From: Candidatus Mediterraneibacter guildfordensis
Lineage (GTDB): Bacteria; Bacillota; Clostridia; Lachnospirales; Lachnospiraceae
Assembly: GCA_019112735.1 (NCBI GenBank)
Contig: DXIS01000011.1
Location: 1 to 60,677, forward strand
Length of the DNA: 60,677 nucleotides
Direction of reading: 5' to 3'
Part shown: one piece after another, positions 34,120 through 42,899 of the stretch
Position numbering within the stretch: position 1 is the stretch's first letter
Layout: the number at the start of each line of letters is the position of its first letter
Program-made: the position numbers and the translations under genes
The notes under the pieces: generated by a model
Databases searched by the model: none
Told to the model about the DNA's origin: nothing
Seen by the model: the letters and a program-made list of their open reading frames with translations, nothing else

Positions 34120-35717
34120 CCCTGCATTCCTCCTCTGTATTCTGTCGGTGTCATTCCGGTCCACTTTTTGAAGATCCTGCTGAAATAATTTGGGTCCTGA
34201 TATCCGGCGTCCCGGCAGATCTCCTTGATGCTCCGGTCCGTTGCGCTCAGCTGTTCCTTGGCGTAGTCCATCCGGAGTTTTGTCGTGTATTCTATATAGC
34301 CGATCCCTTCTGTTTCCTTAAAGAGTTTGCTCAGATAATAAGGACTGATTCCCACTTCTCTTGCCATCTCCTCCAGAGACAATTCTCCGTTAAAATGCTC
34401 CCGGATATACTGCTTGGCATGCTCCACCACGCTGTCTGTCTTCATCTGCTGTTTTCCGGCGATCCGGCTCACGCTCTCATCCATTTTCTTCAGGAACCAG
34501 CTTCTAAGCTCCTGGTAAGAATGAAATGAAAGAAGAAGCTCCATATATCCCTCCCGGTCTTCGAACCGGTACTCTGTGATCGCTCCATGGCTGTATGCAA
34601 TATGCTCTGCGAAAAGCACGAATTCCATCGCTTTCAGACGGACTACAGGCTTCAGCTCGGGCTCATGCCCCTGCATCCAGTCCATAAATTTCTCACTGTA
34701 AACTCTGGTCCCCTCTATATTTCCTTCCTTTACCGCATCAAACAGTTCTTTTTCCAGCTCTACCGGGTAATCTTCCGCGTACCCGCAGCTTGTTGTGATA
34801 TCTTTCGCATGGATGACTTTTCCTACGGTCTGGTGTACGCTCTCCAGCGCCTCATTGTAGGATTCCTCCATGTACTTCCATGCCTTGACCGTACCGATCC
34901 CGGCTTTGAAGCGCAGCCCGGTCTGCTGTTCCAGCTTGCGCAGGAGTGCTCTTGTATTATCTACTTTCATTACGCGCTGAGTGTATTCCTGCGCTTCTTC
35001 GCCGCACGGGACCAGTACGATGACTTTATTGGCCATCAGTGCGCCGACGATGCCGCCGGTAGCCTCTTTTACTGTTTCGCGAAAGACCATATAGTGTTTC
35101 TGCAGTTTGATCCCGGATCCCACCGTATTGCTCAGTTCTCCCCGGCGGATCTCCTCCCCGCACTCAATGACCATCACATATCCGAAGTCCTCTTCTATAT
35201 TGAGCAGTTCCCGGTAGGCGGCATATTCTTCTTTTTCATTTCCCGCCAGAAGCACGCTGTAGACAAATCCGCTCTCGATCATGGGAACGACGGCCTCCAG
35301 TTTCTCCTTAATGCGCAGGTCATTCCGCGCCTTTTCTTTCCGTTCTTTCACCTGTCTCATCGCCTTGCGGAGGGTATCCGTCAGTTCGTCCCGGTTGATG
35401 GGCTTCGTCAGATAGGAGAGGACGCCGATGTCGATCGACTTCTGCGTATATTCAAATTTATCATAGGCCGTCAGGACGATGAATACCACATGACGGTGTT
35501 CCCGGCGGATCTCCTGCATGGCTTCCAGTCCGTTGATCCCGGGCATCTGGATGTCCATAAGCACAATGTCGGGATGAAATGTCTCGGTGAGCTCAATGGC
35601 GGTCCGCCCGTTCCGGGCAAATTCCAGTTCACATTCCTCCCCGAAAGCTTTCTCTATCATAAACTGAAGGGACTGACGTACGATCCCCTCATCGTCACAG
35701 ATCAGTATTCTTGTCAT
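34116..35717 (-). CDS. AraC-type response regulator (YesN family)
   Basis: The 533-residue protein has an N-terminal receiver domain (ILICDDEGIVRQSLQ, phospho-acceptor Asp in DIVLMDIQMPG at about residue 55, Lys in YLTKPINRDE), a long middle region (about 130-420) and a C-terminal double helix-turn-helix of AraC type (ELSLEEMAREVGISPYYLSK, then ICRDAGYQDPNYFSRIFKKW). It overlaps the kinase gene by 23 bases and thus forms a pair with it. The likely target is the promoter of the transport operon at about 32880-32970. Confidence 0.95.
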   Translation of the reverse strand: MTRILICDDEGIVRQSLQFMIEKAFGEECELEFARNGRTAIELTETFHPDIVLMDIQMPGINGLEAMQEIRREHRHVVFIVLTAYDKFEYTQKSIDIGVLSYLTKPINRDELTDTLRKAMRQVKERKEKARNDLRIKEKLEAVVPMIESGFVYSVLLAGNEKEEYAAYRELLNIEEDFGYVMVIECGEEIRRGELSNTVGSGIKLQKHYMVFRETVKEATGGIVGALMANKVIVLVPCGEEAQEYTQRVMKVDNTRALLRKLEQQTGLRFKAGIGTVKAWKYMEESYNEALESVHQTVGKVIHAKDITTSCGYAEDYPVELEKELFDAVKEGNIEGTRVYSEKFMDWMQGHEPELKPVVRLKAMEFVLFAEHIAYSHGAITEYRFEDREGYMELLLSFHSYQELRSWFLKKMDESVSRIAGKQQMKTDSVVEHAKQYIREHFNGELSLEEMAREVGISPYYLSKLFKETEGIGYIEYTTKLRMDYAKEQLSATDRSIKEICRDAGYQDPNYFSRIFKKWTGMTPTEYRGGMQG

Positions 35718-37197
35718 CCGTGCCTCTCCTTCCTGTCTTTGGTATAAACAGCGTGACCATTGTCCCGCCTTCTTCTCCCGGTTTTATCTCAAAAACATCT
35801 TCCCTGCCGTAATAGCTGCGGAGCCTCTTTATCACGTTATCGAGACCGATCCCCTCGGAATCCCTGCCGCTGAGACTGTGGGCGCTCTCGCCGGACATGA
35901 TCTTGCGGGCGGTCGCCGGGTCGATCCCGATGCCGTCATCGTCGATTTCGATGCATATATCATTTTCATCCGCCCATACATGGAGCCGGATATGCCCTTC
36001 TCCTTCTTTCTCCCGGATCCCGTGATTCACTGAGTTTTCGATGATCGGCTGCAGGATCATGCTGGGCATGGAAGCACCTAAAAGCCTTTCGTCGATCTGG
36101 GCCGTATAATGGATATCGCCTGCAAAACGAACATTCAGAATATAAATATAATTATCCACAAGCTGGAGTTCTTCCTGCAGCGTCACGTCTTTTTCCATCT
36201 TCCGTACATTATAACGGAAGAAATCCGCCATATTCTGGATAAACATGCACGCTTTCTCCGCTCCTTCCATCATGGCCAGCTGGGCGCCGGCATTCAGGCT
36301 GTTAAATAGAAAATGAGGATTGATCTGCGCCTGCAGATATTTAAGCTGCGCTTCGTTCAGGTCGTTTTTCATCCGCAGTTCATTGGCTGCCAGTTCATTT
36401 TCCCTTTCATAATTTCTTTTAGTCTCTTCAATGTAATTCCGGATACTTTCGATCATCTTATTGCATGCTTTTGCCACTGCCGAAACTTCATCCCCCGTCT
36501 CCACGATCGGGAAGTCCACCTCCATATTTCCCCGGGCGATCTCCGTCGCCGAATTGGCCAGCTCGATCAGCGGACGGGTAATGCTCCGGGTCATGATCAC
36601 GATCCACCCGACCGCCACAGCCATCACGGCAAACAGGATGCAGATACTGAACGCCGTCATGTAGCTCAGTACAACCCGCAGTGAAGAATAACTCTGTGCA
36701 TTTGTAATAAAGGCGGATGTATTTACACTGTTGATATTCGCCCGGATATATCCGTAGATCTCTTCTGTCTGCTCATAGGTTTCCCGGACACCCTGGGCGT
36801 CGCGGCCCCGCTTCTTCTCAACCGCGTTATCCGTGAGGTCCAGATAGGTCTGGGAGAGATTGTAGATGTTCTTTTCGGCCAGTTCCTGGCTTCCGCTCAC
36901 TGTATCCTGATTCAGCCCTTCCAGGAGGTCCTGATAGTCCTGCGTATACCGGTAATAATCTTCCAGAGAATCCGAACTTTTCGTATTCAGATACTGATAA
37001 AGCGAATCCTGGATGTTGTTTACATTTGCAGACAGATCATTAAACTGAATGTTGCTGTTATAAACTGTATCGATCTCTCCTATCGTACGATTCAGATTAT
37101 AATAAATAAAGATTACGATCACGAAAACGGTTACAGAAACAATGAGAAAGATCTCAACCAGTTTGACCCGTATTGATTTTTGCCTTTCCTTTTTCAT
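35695..37197 (-). CDS. Sensor histidine kinase (LytS/YesM family)
   Basis: The 500-residue kinase has two membrane helices (about 16-36 and 175-200) enclosing an extracellular helical region, a HAMP domain (about 200-252; IVIMTRSITRPLIELANSAT), the His_kinase segment with the phospho-His in QINPHFLFNSLNAG, and a HATPase domain (PIIENSVNHGIREKEGEGHI, IEIDDDGIGI, EGIGLDNVIKRL). It starts 4 bases before the upstream gene for a membrane-anchored sugar-binding protein ends, so the two are co-translated. The binding protein probably presents the sugar to its extracellular domain. Confidence 0.95.
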   Translation of the reverse strand: MKKERQKSIRVKLVEIFLIVSVTVFVIVIFIYYNLNRTIGEIDTVYNSNIQFNDLSANVNNIQDSLYQYLNTKSSDSLEDYYRYTQDYQDLLEGLNQDTVSGSQELAEKNIYNLSQTYLDLTDNAVEKKRGRDAQGVRETYEQTEEIYGYIRANINSVNTSAFITNAQSYSSLRVVLSYMTAFSICILFAVMAVAVGWIVIMTRSITRPLIELANSATEIARGNMEVDFPIVETGDEVSAVAKACNKMIESIRNYIEETKRNYERENELAANELRMKNDLNEAQLKYLQAQINPHFLFNSLNAGAQLAMMEGAEKACMFIQNMADFFRYNVRKMEKDVTLQEELQLVDNYIYILNVRFAGDIHYTAQIDERLLGASMPSMILQPIIENSVNHGIREKEGEGHIRLHVWADENDICIEIDDDGIGIDPATARKIMSGESAHSLSGRDSEGIGLDNVIKRLRSYYGREDVFEIKPGEEGGTMVTLFIPKTGRRGTDDKNTDL

Positions 37198-38228
37198 CCC
37201 TGTTCCCCGCTTTCTCCGTCAATGTATTCATCCACATTGTCCCGGTTGATCAATTCGACCGCCAGCGGAAAATACTCATTCGTATATCTCTGCGCCATGT
37301 ATTCGCTCATGGCCTGTATACACCGCTGTCCGGCCTCCCGGGCATCCACGACGATCGTGGACTGAATAACACCGTTGCCGATCCCTTCCAGTATCTCGGT
37401 TGAGACATACGTTCCGATGATCTTCACCTGCCCCACCAGATTGTAATCCCGCACGCACTGATAGGCGCTGATCGTATCTACCGCGCTCAGACATACCAGT
37501 ACATCCGGACGCTTTTCTTCATCGAGAAGCAGATTCCGGACCGTTTCCTCAGACACGAAATCCCGGTCTTCTCCGGTGCGCACCGTAAAAACATCAATAT
37601 TTTTCGAAGCTTCTGCGATTGCAGACGAAATGCCCGAATAAACATAACTTGGGTTCACATTATCTTCATTTGCCGGCACAAGCACCGCAACGGAGCTTCC
37701 GTCCGCCGGCACAGCCTCCAGTACTTCCCGCCCGTACATCTCGCCCATCGTATACGTATTGGCCCCGACGTAACTGATCCTTGGACTGTCCGGCGCATCA
37801 TCCATAAGCGTGACTACCGGGATGTGCGCTTTTGAAGCCTCTTCTATTATATCACACATTTCCTCTGTCATATCCGCCTCAACAACAATGCCGTCCACCC
37901 TGGCAGCCACAGCCATCCGGACCAGTTCTTCCGCCGTATAATCCTCGGTAAGACCCGCTCCGAAATCCTCCGGATAGACCGGCTCTTCCATCTCTGCACC
38001 GGCACGGACAGCCTCACCGTACATTGTCTCCCAGAACGCATCCGACGGAACCGCACTTATCATAGCCAGATGATATGTATATGCAATATCCTCCGTCCGG
38101 CTGCCGTCATTCCCGGATGCCCATCTGTCAAGATAAAGGTTGAACCCGATAAAAATACACAGGATCACCCCTGCGACAGACAGCATGACGATATACATAA
38201 AACGGCTGTTATTCATCCAGTTCTTCAT
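37194..38228 (-). CDS. Membrane-anchored sugar-binding sensor protein (XylFII-like)
   Basis: A single N-terminal helix (FMYIVMLSVAGVILCIFIGF, about 10-30) anchors a type I binding domain: HLAMISAVPSDAFWETMYGE, RVDGIVVEADMTEEMCDIIE, HIPVVTLMDDAPDSPRISYV, YTMGEMYGREVLEAVP and KIIGTYVSTEILEGIGNG. There is no lipobox. It is the first gene of the operon with LytS-type kinase and YesN-type regulator. In Clostridium beijerinckii the XylFII-LytS-YesN trio senses D-xylose in this way, and the layout here matches. The ligand is not proven; the binding domain looks like RbsB/LacI-type proteins. The start at 38228 follows GGAGGA. Confidence 0.88.
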   Translation of the reverse strand: MKNWMNNSRFMYIVMLSVAGVILCIFIGFNLYLDRWASGNDGSRTEDIAYTYHLAMISAVPSDAFWETMYGEAVRAGAEMEEPVYPEDFGAGLTEDYTAEELVRMAVAARVDGIVVEADMTEEMCDIIEEASKAHIPVVTLMDDAPDSPRISYVGANTYTMGEMYGREVLEAVPADGSSVAVLVPANEDNVNPSYVYSGISSAIAEASKNIDVFTVRTGEDRDFVSEETVRNLLLDEEKRPDVLVCLSAVDTISAYQCVRDYNLVGQVKIIGTYVSTEILEGIGNGVIQSTIVVDAREAGQRCIQAMSEYMAQRYTNEYFPLAVELINRDNVDEYIDGESGEQG

Positions 38229-38274
38229 AGATACGTTCCTCCGCATATTTCTGCATAAGTTTTTTTAAAACAAA

Positions 38275-38315
38275 ACCGGCCTCCACCCGCCGGTCTGATG
38301 TCCGACGGATGGAGG
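38275..38315 (-). terminator. Terminator after xylB with an alternative longer stem
   Basis: A short stem, ACCGGC (38275-38280) with GCCGGT (38289-38294), is followed on the minus strand by TTTTG. A longer 14-bp stem, 38280-38293 with 38302-38315 (two G-U pairs in RNA), uses the same bases and so excludes it. The T-run after the short stem makes it the terminator, and the long stem could be an antiterminator. Confidence 0.6.
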
Positions 38316-38339
38316 TCTGAGTATGATCTGTATGCCGGA

Positions 38340-39797
38340 TTAAAATAATCCTTTCAGCGCCGGATAGAACTTCCGGAACTTCTGATATTTCTCTTCATAC
38401 TTCTGTACCAGTTCCGGGTCCGGTTCTTCCGTTTTTATTACATTTACAAGTTTCTTTGCAGCTTCTTCCACAGATGAAAATACGCCGCAGCCGACAGCCG
38501 CCAGGATCGCCGCGCCGTAGCCCGGTCCTTCCTCGCTTTCAATCAGATCCACTTTCATGTTCATCACACTGGCGATGATCTTTCTCCAGAGCGGGCTTTT
38601 CGCCCCTCCGCCGCAGATCTTGGTCCGCTCCGGGTCCACTCCGATGCTGCGGGCCACTTCCAGCGAATCCCTGAGACCGAAAGCCACGCCTTCCAGGACC
38701 GCAAGCGTCATGTCCTCCCGTGTTGTATCCATGCTCATTCCGATGAACGCCGCCCTTGCATCCGGATCATTGTGCGGTGACCGCTCGCCCATCAGATAGG
38801 GAAGCCAAAACACCTGATTCTCACCCAGTTTATCGATCCCTTTCTGCTCTCCGGCATAATCTGTAGTCTTCAGGATCTCGTCCATCCACCATTTATTGCA
38901 GGATGCCGCGCTCAGCATGCATCCCATCAGGTGGTAATGCCCGTCCGCATGGGCAAATGAATGAAGCGCATTATTCTCATCCACACCGAACTTCTCACTG
39001 GAAATGAAAAGCGTACCGGATGTTCCGAGAGAAATGTTGCATCCGCCGTCGCCGACCGTTGCCGTTCCAACAGCCGCCGCCGCATTGTCCCCGGCTCCCG
39101 CGATGATCTTCACGTCCGCAGGAAGGCCAAGTTTCTCTGCGATTTTGGCTTTAAGCGTACCGACCGGCTCCCAGCTCTCATAGAGCTTCGGCAGCTGCGC
39201 CTCTGTAATGCCGCAGATATCAAGCATCTCTTTCGACCAGCACTTGTGCTCCACATCCAGCAGAAGCATGCCGGAAGCATCCGAATACTCGGTACAGAAT
39301 GTGCCCGAGAGCATATAGGCAAGGTAATCTTTCGGCAGCATGATCTTCGTGATCCGCTCAAAATTCTCCGGTTCATTCTCCTTCATCCACAGGATCTTCG
39401 GCGCGGTAAATCCCGCAAAAGCGATATTGGCCGTATACCGGGAAAGCTTGTCCTTCCCGATGGTCTGATTCAGATACTCAACCTGCTTTCCTGTTCTTCC
39501 GTCATTCCAGAGGATCGCCGGACGGATGACACGGTCATCCTTATCCAGCGCCACCAGACCGTGCATCTGCCCACCGAAACTAATGCCCCGCACCTGGCTT
39601 TTATCACACTCTGCCGTCAGCTCCTCAAGCCCCGCCATGCTCTGTTCGAACCAGTCTTCCGGTCTCTGCTCAGACCAGCCCGGATGCGGGAAATAAAGCG
39701 GATATTCCTTTGATACGATCTTATGGATCTTTCCGTTCTCGTCCATCAGCAGGAGCTTGACCGCCGATGTCCCGAGATCGACACCGATAAAAAACAT
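38340..39797 (-). CDS. xylB: Xylulokinase
   Basis: The 485-residue FGGY kinase phosphorylates D-xylulose to xylulose 5-phosphate. Motifs are GVDLGTSAVKLLLMDENGKI (phosphate 1), GGQMHGLVALD with the MHG typical of xylulokinases, AILWNDGRT, and GAGDNAAAAVGTATVGDG (catalytic Asp), ISLGTSGTLF, and the C-terminal RTKICGGGAKSPLWRKIIA. It lies 4 bp after the isomerase gene in one operon. The product enters the pentose phosphate or phosphoketolase route. Confidence 0.95.
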   Translation of the reverse strand: MFFIGVDLGTSAVKLLLMDENGKIHKIVSKEYPLYFPHPGWSEQRPEDWFEQSMAGLEELTAECDKSQVRGISFGGQMHGLVALDKDDRVIRPAILWNDGRTGKQVEYLNQTIGKDKLSRYTANIAFAGFTAPKILWMKENEPENFERITKIMLPKDYLAYMLSGTFCTEYSDASGMLLLDVEHKCWSKEMLDICGITEAQLPKLYESWEPVGTLKAKIAEKLGLPADVKIIAGAGDNAAAAVGTATVGDGGCNISLGTSGTLFISSEKFGVDENNALHSFAHADGHYHLMGCMLSAASCNKWWMDEILKTTDYAGEQKGIDKLGENQVFWLPYLMGERSPHNDPDARAAFIGMSMDTTREDMTLAVLEGVAFGLRDSLEVARSIGVDPERTKICGGGAKSPLWRKIIASVMNMKVDLIESEEGPGYGAAILAAVGCGVFSSVEEAAKKLVNVIKTEEPDPELVQKYEEKYQKFRKFYPALKGLF

Positions 39798-39801
39798 GCT
39801 G

Positions 39802-41286
39802 CTACCTCCAGGGATTCTCTGTCGGGTATCTTACGCCCGCCGGCTGATTGTATCCGATCTCATCCACCGGTACGCCGATGTATTTGAATACTTCAAACAG
39901 TTCTTTTCCGTAATGACCGAATGCCACCGCCCCGTGATGCGGATAGTTTTTCTCGATCAGCACATGGCGGTAGAATCTTCCCATCTCCGGGATGGCGAAT
40001 ACGCCGATCGCTCCGAATGATTTTGATGCAACAGGCAGGATCTCGCCCTGTACCACATACGCGCGGAGTTTGTTGTCGGATGTGCTCTGCAGGCGGTAGA
40101 ATGTGATATCGCCCGGTTTGATGTCGCCCTCCAGGGTTCCCTGTGTCACTTCTTCCGGAAGGGATCTTGCCATGATCAGCTGGTATCTCATCTCGCAGGA
40201 GGTAAGTTTGCCGGCTGCTGTGTTGCCGCAGTGGAATCCCATGAATGTATCTTTCTGTGTATACGGGAATTTTCCTTCTATGCTTTCTTTATACATGTCT
40301 GCCGGAACTGTATTGTTGATGTCAAGCAGGGTTACTGTATCCTGGCTTACCACTGTGCCGATGAATTCGCTTAATGCCCCGTAAATATCAACTTCACAGG
40401 ATACCGGGATCCCCTGGGCCGTCAGACGGCTGTTCACATAGCAGGGCACGAATCCGAACTGTGTCTGGAATGCCGGCCAGCATTTGCCCGCGATGGCAAC
40501 ATATTTGCGGTAGCCTCTGTGCTCTTCCACCCAGTCTTTTAAAGTCAGCTCATACTGGGCCAGTTTGGAGAGGATCTCGGGCTTCTTGTTGCCTGCGCCC
40601 AGTTCTGCTTCCATCTCTGCCACTACAGCCGGGATGCGCTCGTCTCCCGCATGTTTATTAAATGCTTCGAAAAGGTCCAGCTCCGAGTTTTCTTCGATCT
40701 CCACACCGAGATTGTAAAGCTGCTGGATCGGTGCGTTGCAGGCCAGGAAATTCAGCGGTCTCGGTCCGAAGCTGATGATCTTCAGATCATTCAGTCCGAT
40801 CACGGCTCTTGCGATCGGCTCGAATTCATGGATCATATCCGCGCACTCCTCAGCGGTCCCCACCGGATACTCCGGAATATAGGCTTTCACATTGCGCAGC
40901 TTCAGATTGTAGCTTGCATTGAGCATGCCGCAGTACGCATCGCCGCGGCCCTGTACGAGGTTATCCTGCGTCTCTTCCGCTGCCGCCACGAACATCTTCG
41001 GTCCCTCGAAATGTTTTGCAAGCAGGGTCTCGGAGATCTCCGGTCCGAAGTTTCCGAGATAAACAACCAGTGCATTGCATCCGGCTTTCTTAATGTCCTC
41101 CAGCGCCTGTACCATATGGATCTCACTCTCTACGATGCAGATCGGACATTCATAGACGGTTCCTTCGCCGTACTTTGCTGTGTAAGCGTCGATCAGCGCT
41201 TTTCTCCTGTTTACGGACAGGCTCTCCGGGAAACAGTCGCGGCTTACCGCAACAACTCCGATTTTCAGTTCAGGCATGTTGTTCAT
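39802..41286 (-). CDS. Fucose/arabinose-isomerase-family sugar isomerase
   Basis: The 494-residue protein belongs to the L-fucose/L-arabinose isomerase-like family (COG2407): an N-terminal Rossmann-like domain (KIGVVAVSRDCFPESL, NALVVYLGNFGPE), a central domain (IISFGPRPLNFLACNAPIQQ, AIAGKCWPAFQTQFGFVPCY with a likely metal-ligand Glu in VSCEVDIYGALSEFIG) and a C-terminal part with a His ligand (MGFHCGNTAAGKLTSCEM). It is co-operonic with xylulokinase and a DUF4867 gene. No xylA-type xylose isomerase lies in the locus, so this enzyme probably makes the ketose for XylB. The start at 41286 follows AAAGGAGG. Confidence 0.85.
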   Translation of the reverse strand: MNNMPELKIGVVAVSRDCFPESLSVNRRKALIDAYTAKYGEGTVYECPICIVESEIHMVQALEDIKKAGCNALVVYLGNFGPEISETLLAKHFEGPKMFVAAAEETQDNLVQGRGDAYCGMLNASYNLKLRNVKAYIPEYPVGTAEECADMIHEFEPIARAVIGLNDLKIISFGPRPLNFLACNAPIQQLYNLGVEIEENSELDLFEAFNKHAGDERIPAVVAEMEAELGAGNKKPEILSKLAQYELTLKDWVEEHRGYRKYVAIAGKCWPAFQTQFGFVPCYVNSRLTAQGIPVSCEVDIYGALSEFIGTVVSQDTVTLLDINNTVPADMYKESIEGKFPYTQKDTFMGFHCGNTAAGKLTSCEMRYQLIMARSLPEEVTQGTLEGDIKPGDITFYRLQSTSDNKLRAYVVQGEILPVASKSFGAIGVFAIPEMGRFYRHVLIEKNYPHHGAVAFGHYGKELFEVFKYIGVPVDEIGYNQPAGVRYPTENPWR

Positions 41287-41324
41287 GATATTTTCCTCCT
41301 TTTTCATGAATCTGAAATAAATAA

Positions 41325-41939
41325 TTATACGGTTACATTCTCACCTTTCAGCCCGCAGAAAGCGCCGTCAATGCCGGCCTCTTCATGGGCGATCAGCCAT
41401 TTGTTCACTGCTGTGAGGAGACGGTTCTCCCCTTCATCCGCCGCCTTGAACGGCAGGTCTTCGTTCGTTCCCTTCGGAAGGACGATCACACAGCGGAATC
41501 CGTTCTCATCCGCGCTGCACGGCGCATAGTGGAGCGTTGTGGCATAGAGCTCAACCGCCGTTCCCGCAGGCACATAGAATGCCTCCACTTTCGCCGTGTC
41601 GTACGTATCGTCTGCCCCGATGTCCTGCTGGCATCCGAGCAGCAGGATCAGATCCGTGGCGGCGATGTCGATCTCAGAGCTTCTGTGATACTCAAGGGCA
41701 TTCAGCTTATGATTCTTCCCGTTGCAGTATCCGATCTGGATGGGCAGTCCGCCGAACCCTTTGCGGCACACCTCTTCTGTTTCCGATGTTGCCTCCAGCA
41801 CATCCACTGACGCCACATAGACAACATCCTCCGGCAACGGGGTGTGCTCCATCTCTTTCAGGATTTCCTGATAAGAGAATTCCGTGACCACTTTCCCGTA
41901 TCTGCCGAAGGATGCATCGGTTACGTTCTGTATCTTCAT
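41325..41939 (-). CDS. DUF4867 family protein
   Basis: The 204-residue soluble protein has a beta-rich, cupin-like look: LNALEYHRSSEIDIAATDLI, LLGCQQDIGADDTYDTAKVE and EAFYVPAGTAVELYATTLHY, then CVIVLPKGTN. The EYHRSSEI and YHY-like positions with His and Glu could bind a metal. It is the first gene of the sugar operon, 38 bp upstream of the isomerase. DUF4867 is known only as a domain of unknown function; with this neighbourhood I infer a role in sugar epimerisation, mutarotation or lactone handling. GGAGG precedes the ATG. Confidence 0.8.
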   Translation of the reverse strand: MKIQNVTDASFGRYGKVVTEFSYQEILKEMEHTPLPEDVVYVASVDVLEATSETEEVCRKGFGGLPIQIGYCNGKNHKLNALEYHRSSEIDIAATDLILLLGCQQDIGADDTYDTAKVEAFYVPAGTAVELYATTLHYAPCSADENGFRCVIVLPKGTNEDLPFKAADEGENRLLTAVNKWLIAHEEAGIDGAFCGLKGENVTV

Positions 41940-42038
41940 ATTTGCGACCTCCTTTGCGCTTCTTTTTTATGCTGAGGTCATTTTATCATCTTTTTCCCGG
42001 GCTTTCGACCAAATAATTAGCCATTTAATGCCCATTTC

Positions 42039-42878
42039 TTATCCTTTTTCATTTTTCTGTTCCGCCAGACCGCGGAACTCACTGGGCAGTATCCCGTACT
42101 GTTTCTGAAATGCTCGGGCCAGCGCCTTGCTTCCGGAGAACCCGTTGCGGAGCGCCGTCTCCGTAACGCTGTATCTGCCGTCCTCCAGGTCCCGGGCCGC
42201 ATACCGCAGCCGGACGCTCTGCACATATCCCTTAAATGTGATCCCGGCATAGTTGCGGAACATCCGTGACAGATAATTGGGCGAATAATCAAACACAGCC
42301 GCCACGCCTTCCAGCGACAGATCCCCTGTATAATTGTCCTTAATATACGATGTGATCAGCGACAGACGGTTCAGGTTCTTATTTTTCCGGATAGAATCCG
42401 CATCCACTTCCTTCAGGCGAAAATCTTTCACCAGCAGGTACATAAGCTGATAGAAAATACTTTTCGCTTTCATATCGCAGCCTGTCCGTCCGGAAATGTA
42501 TACCTGATACAGCTCTTTCAGGAGATCCATGAAATGTTCATCTCTCCTGCCCGGTTCATGTGAGAACCAGATGAAGTCCTCTCCGGTAAAATAATCTGCA
42601 AACATCTTCAGCGGGATCTGAAGAACGATCGTTTCATTCGGGAGGGGCGACGCGATCGCGTGCACTTCGTTGGAATTGACGATCATGAAATCGTCCGGCT
42701 CAAGATGACATTTCCGGTCATCAATATAAAAATCAAGCTCACCGCCGCACACCGCAAAGATCTCAACCGACCTGTGCCAGTGCTTCTCCCTGTAATAATT
42801 CCCGCTTCCGCCCTCAAAAAGAAAGATTTTGAAAGGGTATCCCGCCTCCGGGACAATAATCTCATGTGAAAACTGCAT
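42039..42878 (-). CDS. AraC family transcriptional regulator
   Basis: The 279-residue protein has an N-terminal cupin sensing domain (EKHWHRSVEIFAVCGGELDF, about 30-75, with conserved His) and a C-terminal AraC double helix-turn-helix (LSLEGVAAVFDYSPNYLSRM, ALRNGFSGSKALARAFQKQY). The gene lies just upstream of the DUF4867-isomerase-xylB operon on the same strand, which is its probable target. Its own inducer is likely the substrate or product of that pathway. This is separate from the YesN-type regulator. Confidence 0.93.
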   Translation of the reverse strand: MQFSHEIIVPEAGYPFKIFLFEGGSGNYYREKHWHRSVEIFAVCGGELDFYIDDRKCHLEPDDFMIVNSNEVHAIASPLPNETIVLQIPLKMFADYFTGEDFIWFSHEPGRRDEHFMDLLKELYQVYISGRTGCDMKAKSIFYQLMYLLVKDFRLKEVDADSIRKNKNLNRLSLITSYIKDNYTGDLSLEGVAAVFDYSPNYLSRMFRNYAGITFKGYVQSVRLRYAARDLEDGRYSVTETALRNGFSGSKALARAFQKQYGILPSEFRGLAEQKNEKG

Positions 42879-42899
42879 TATCCTCTCTCCTGGATCTCA

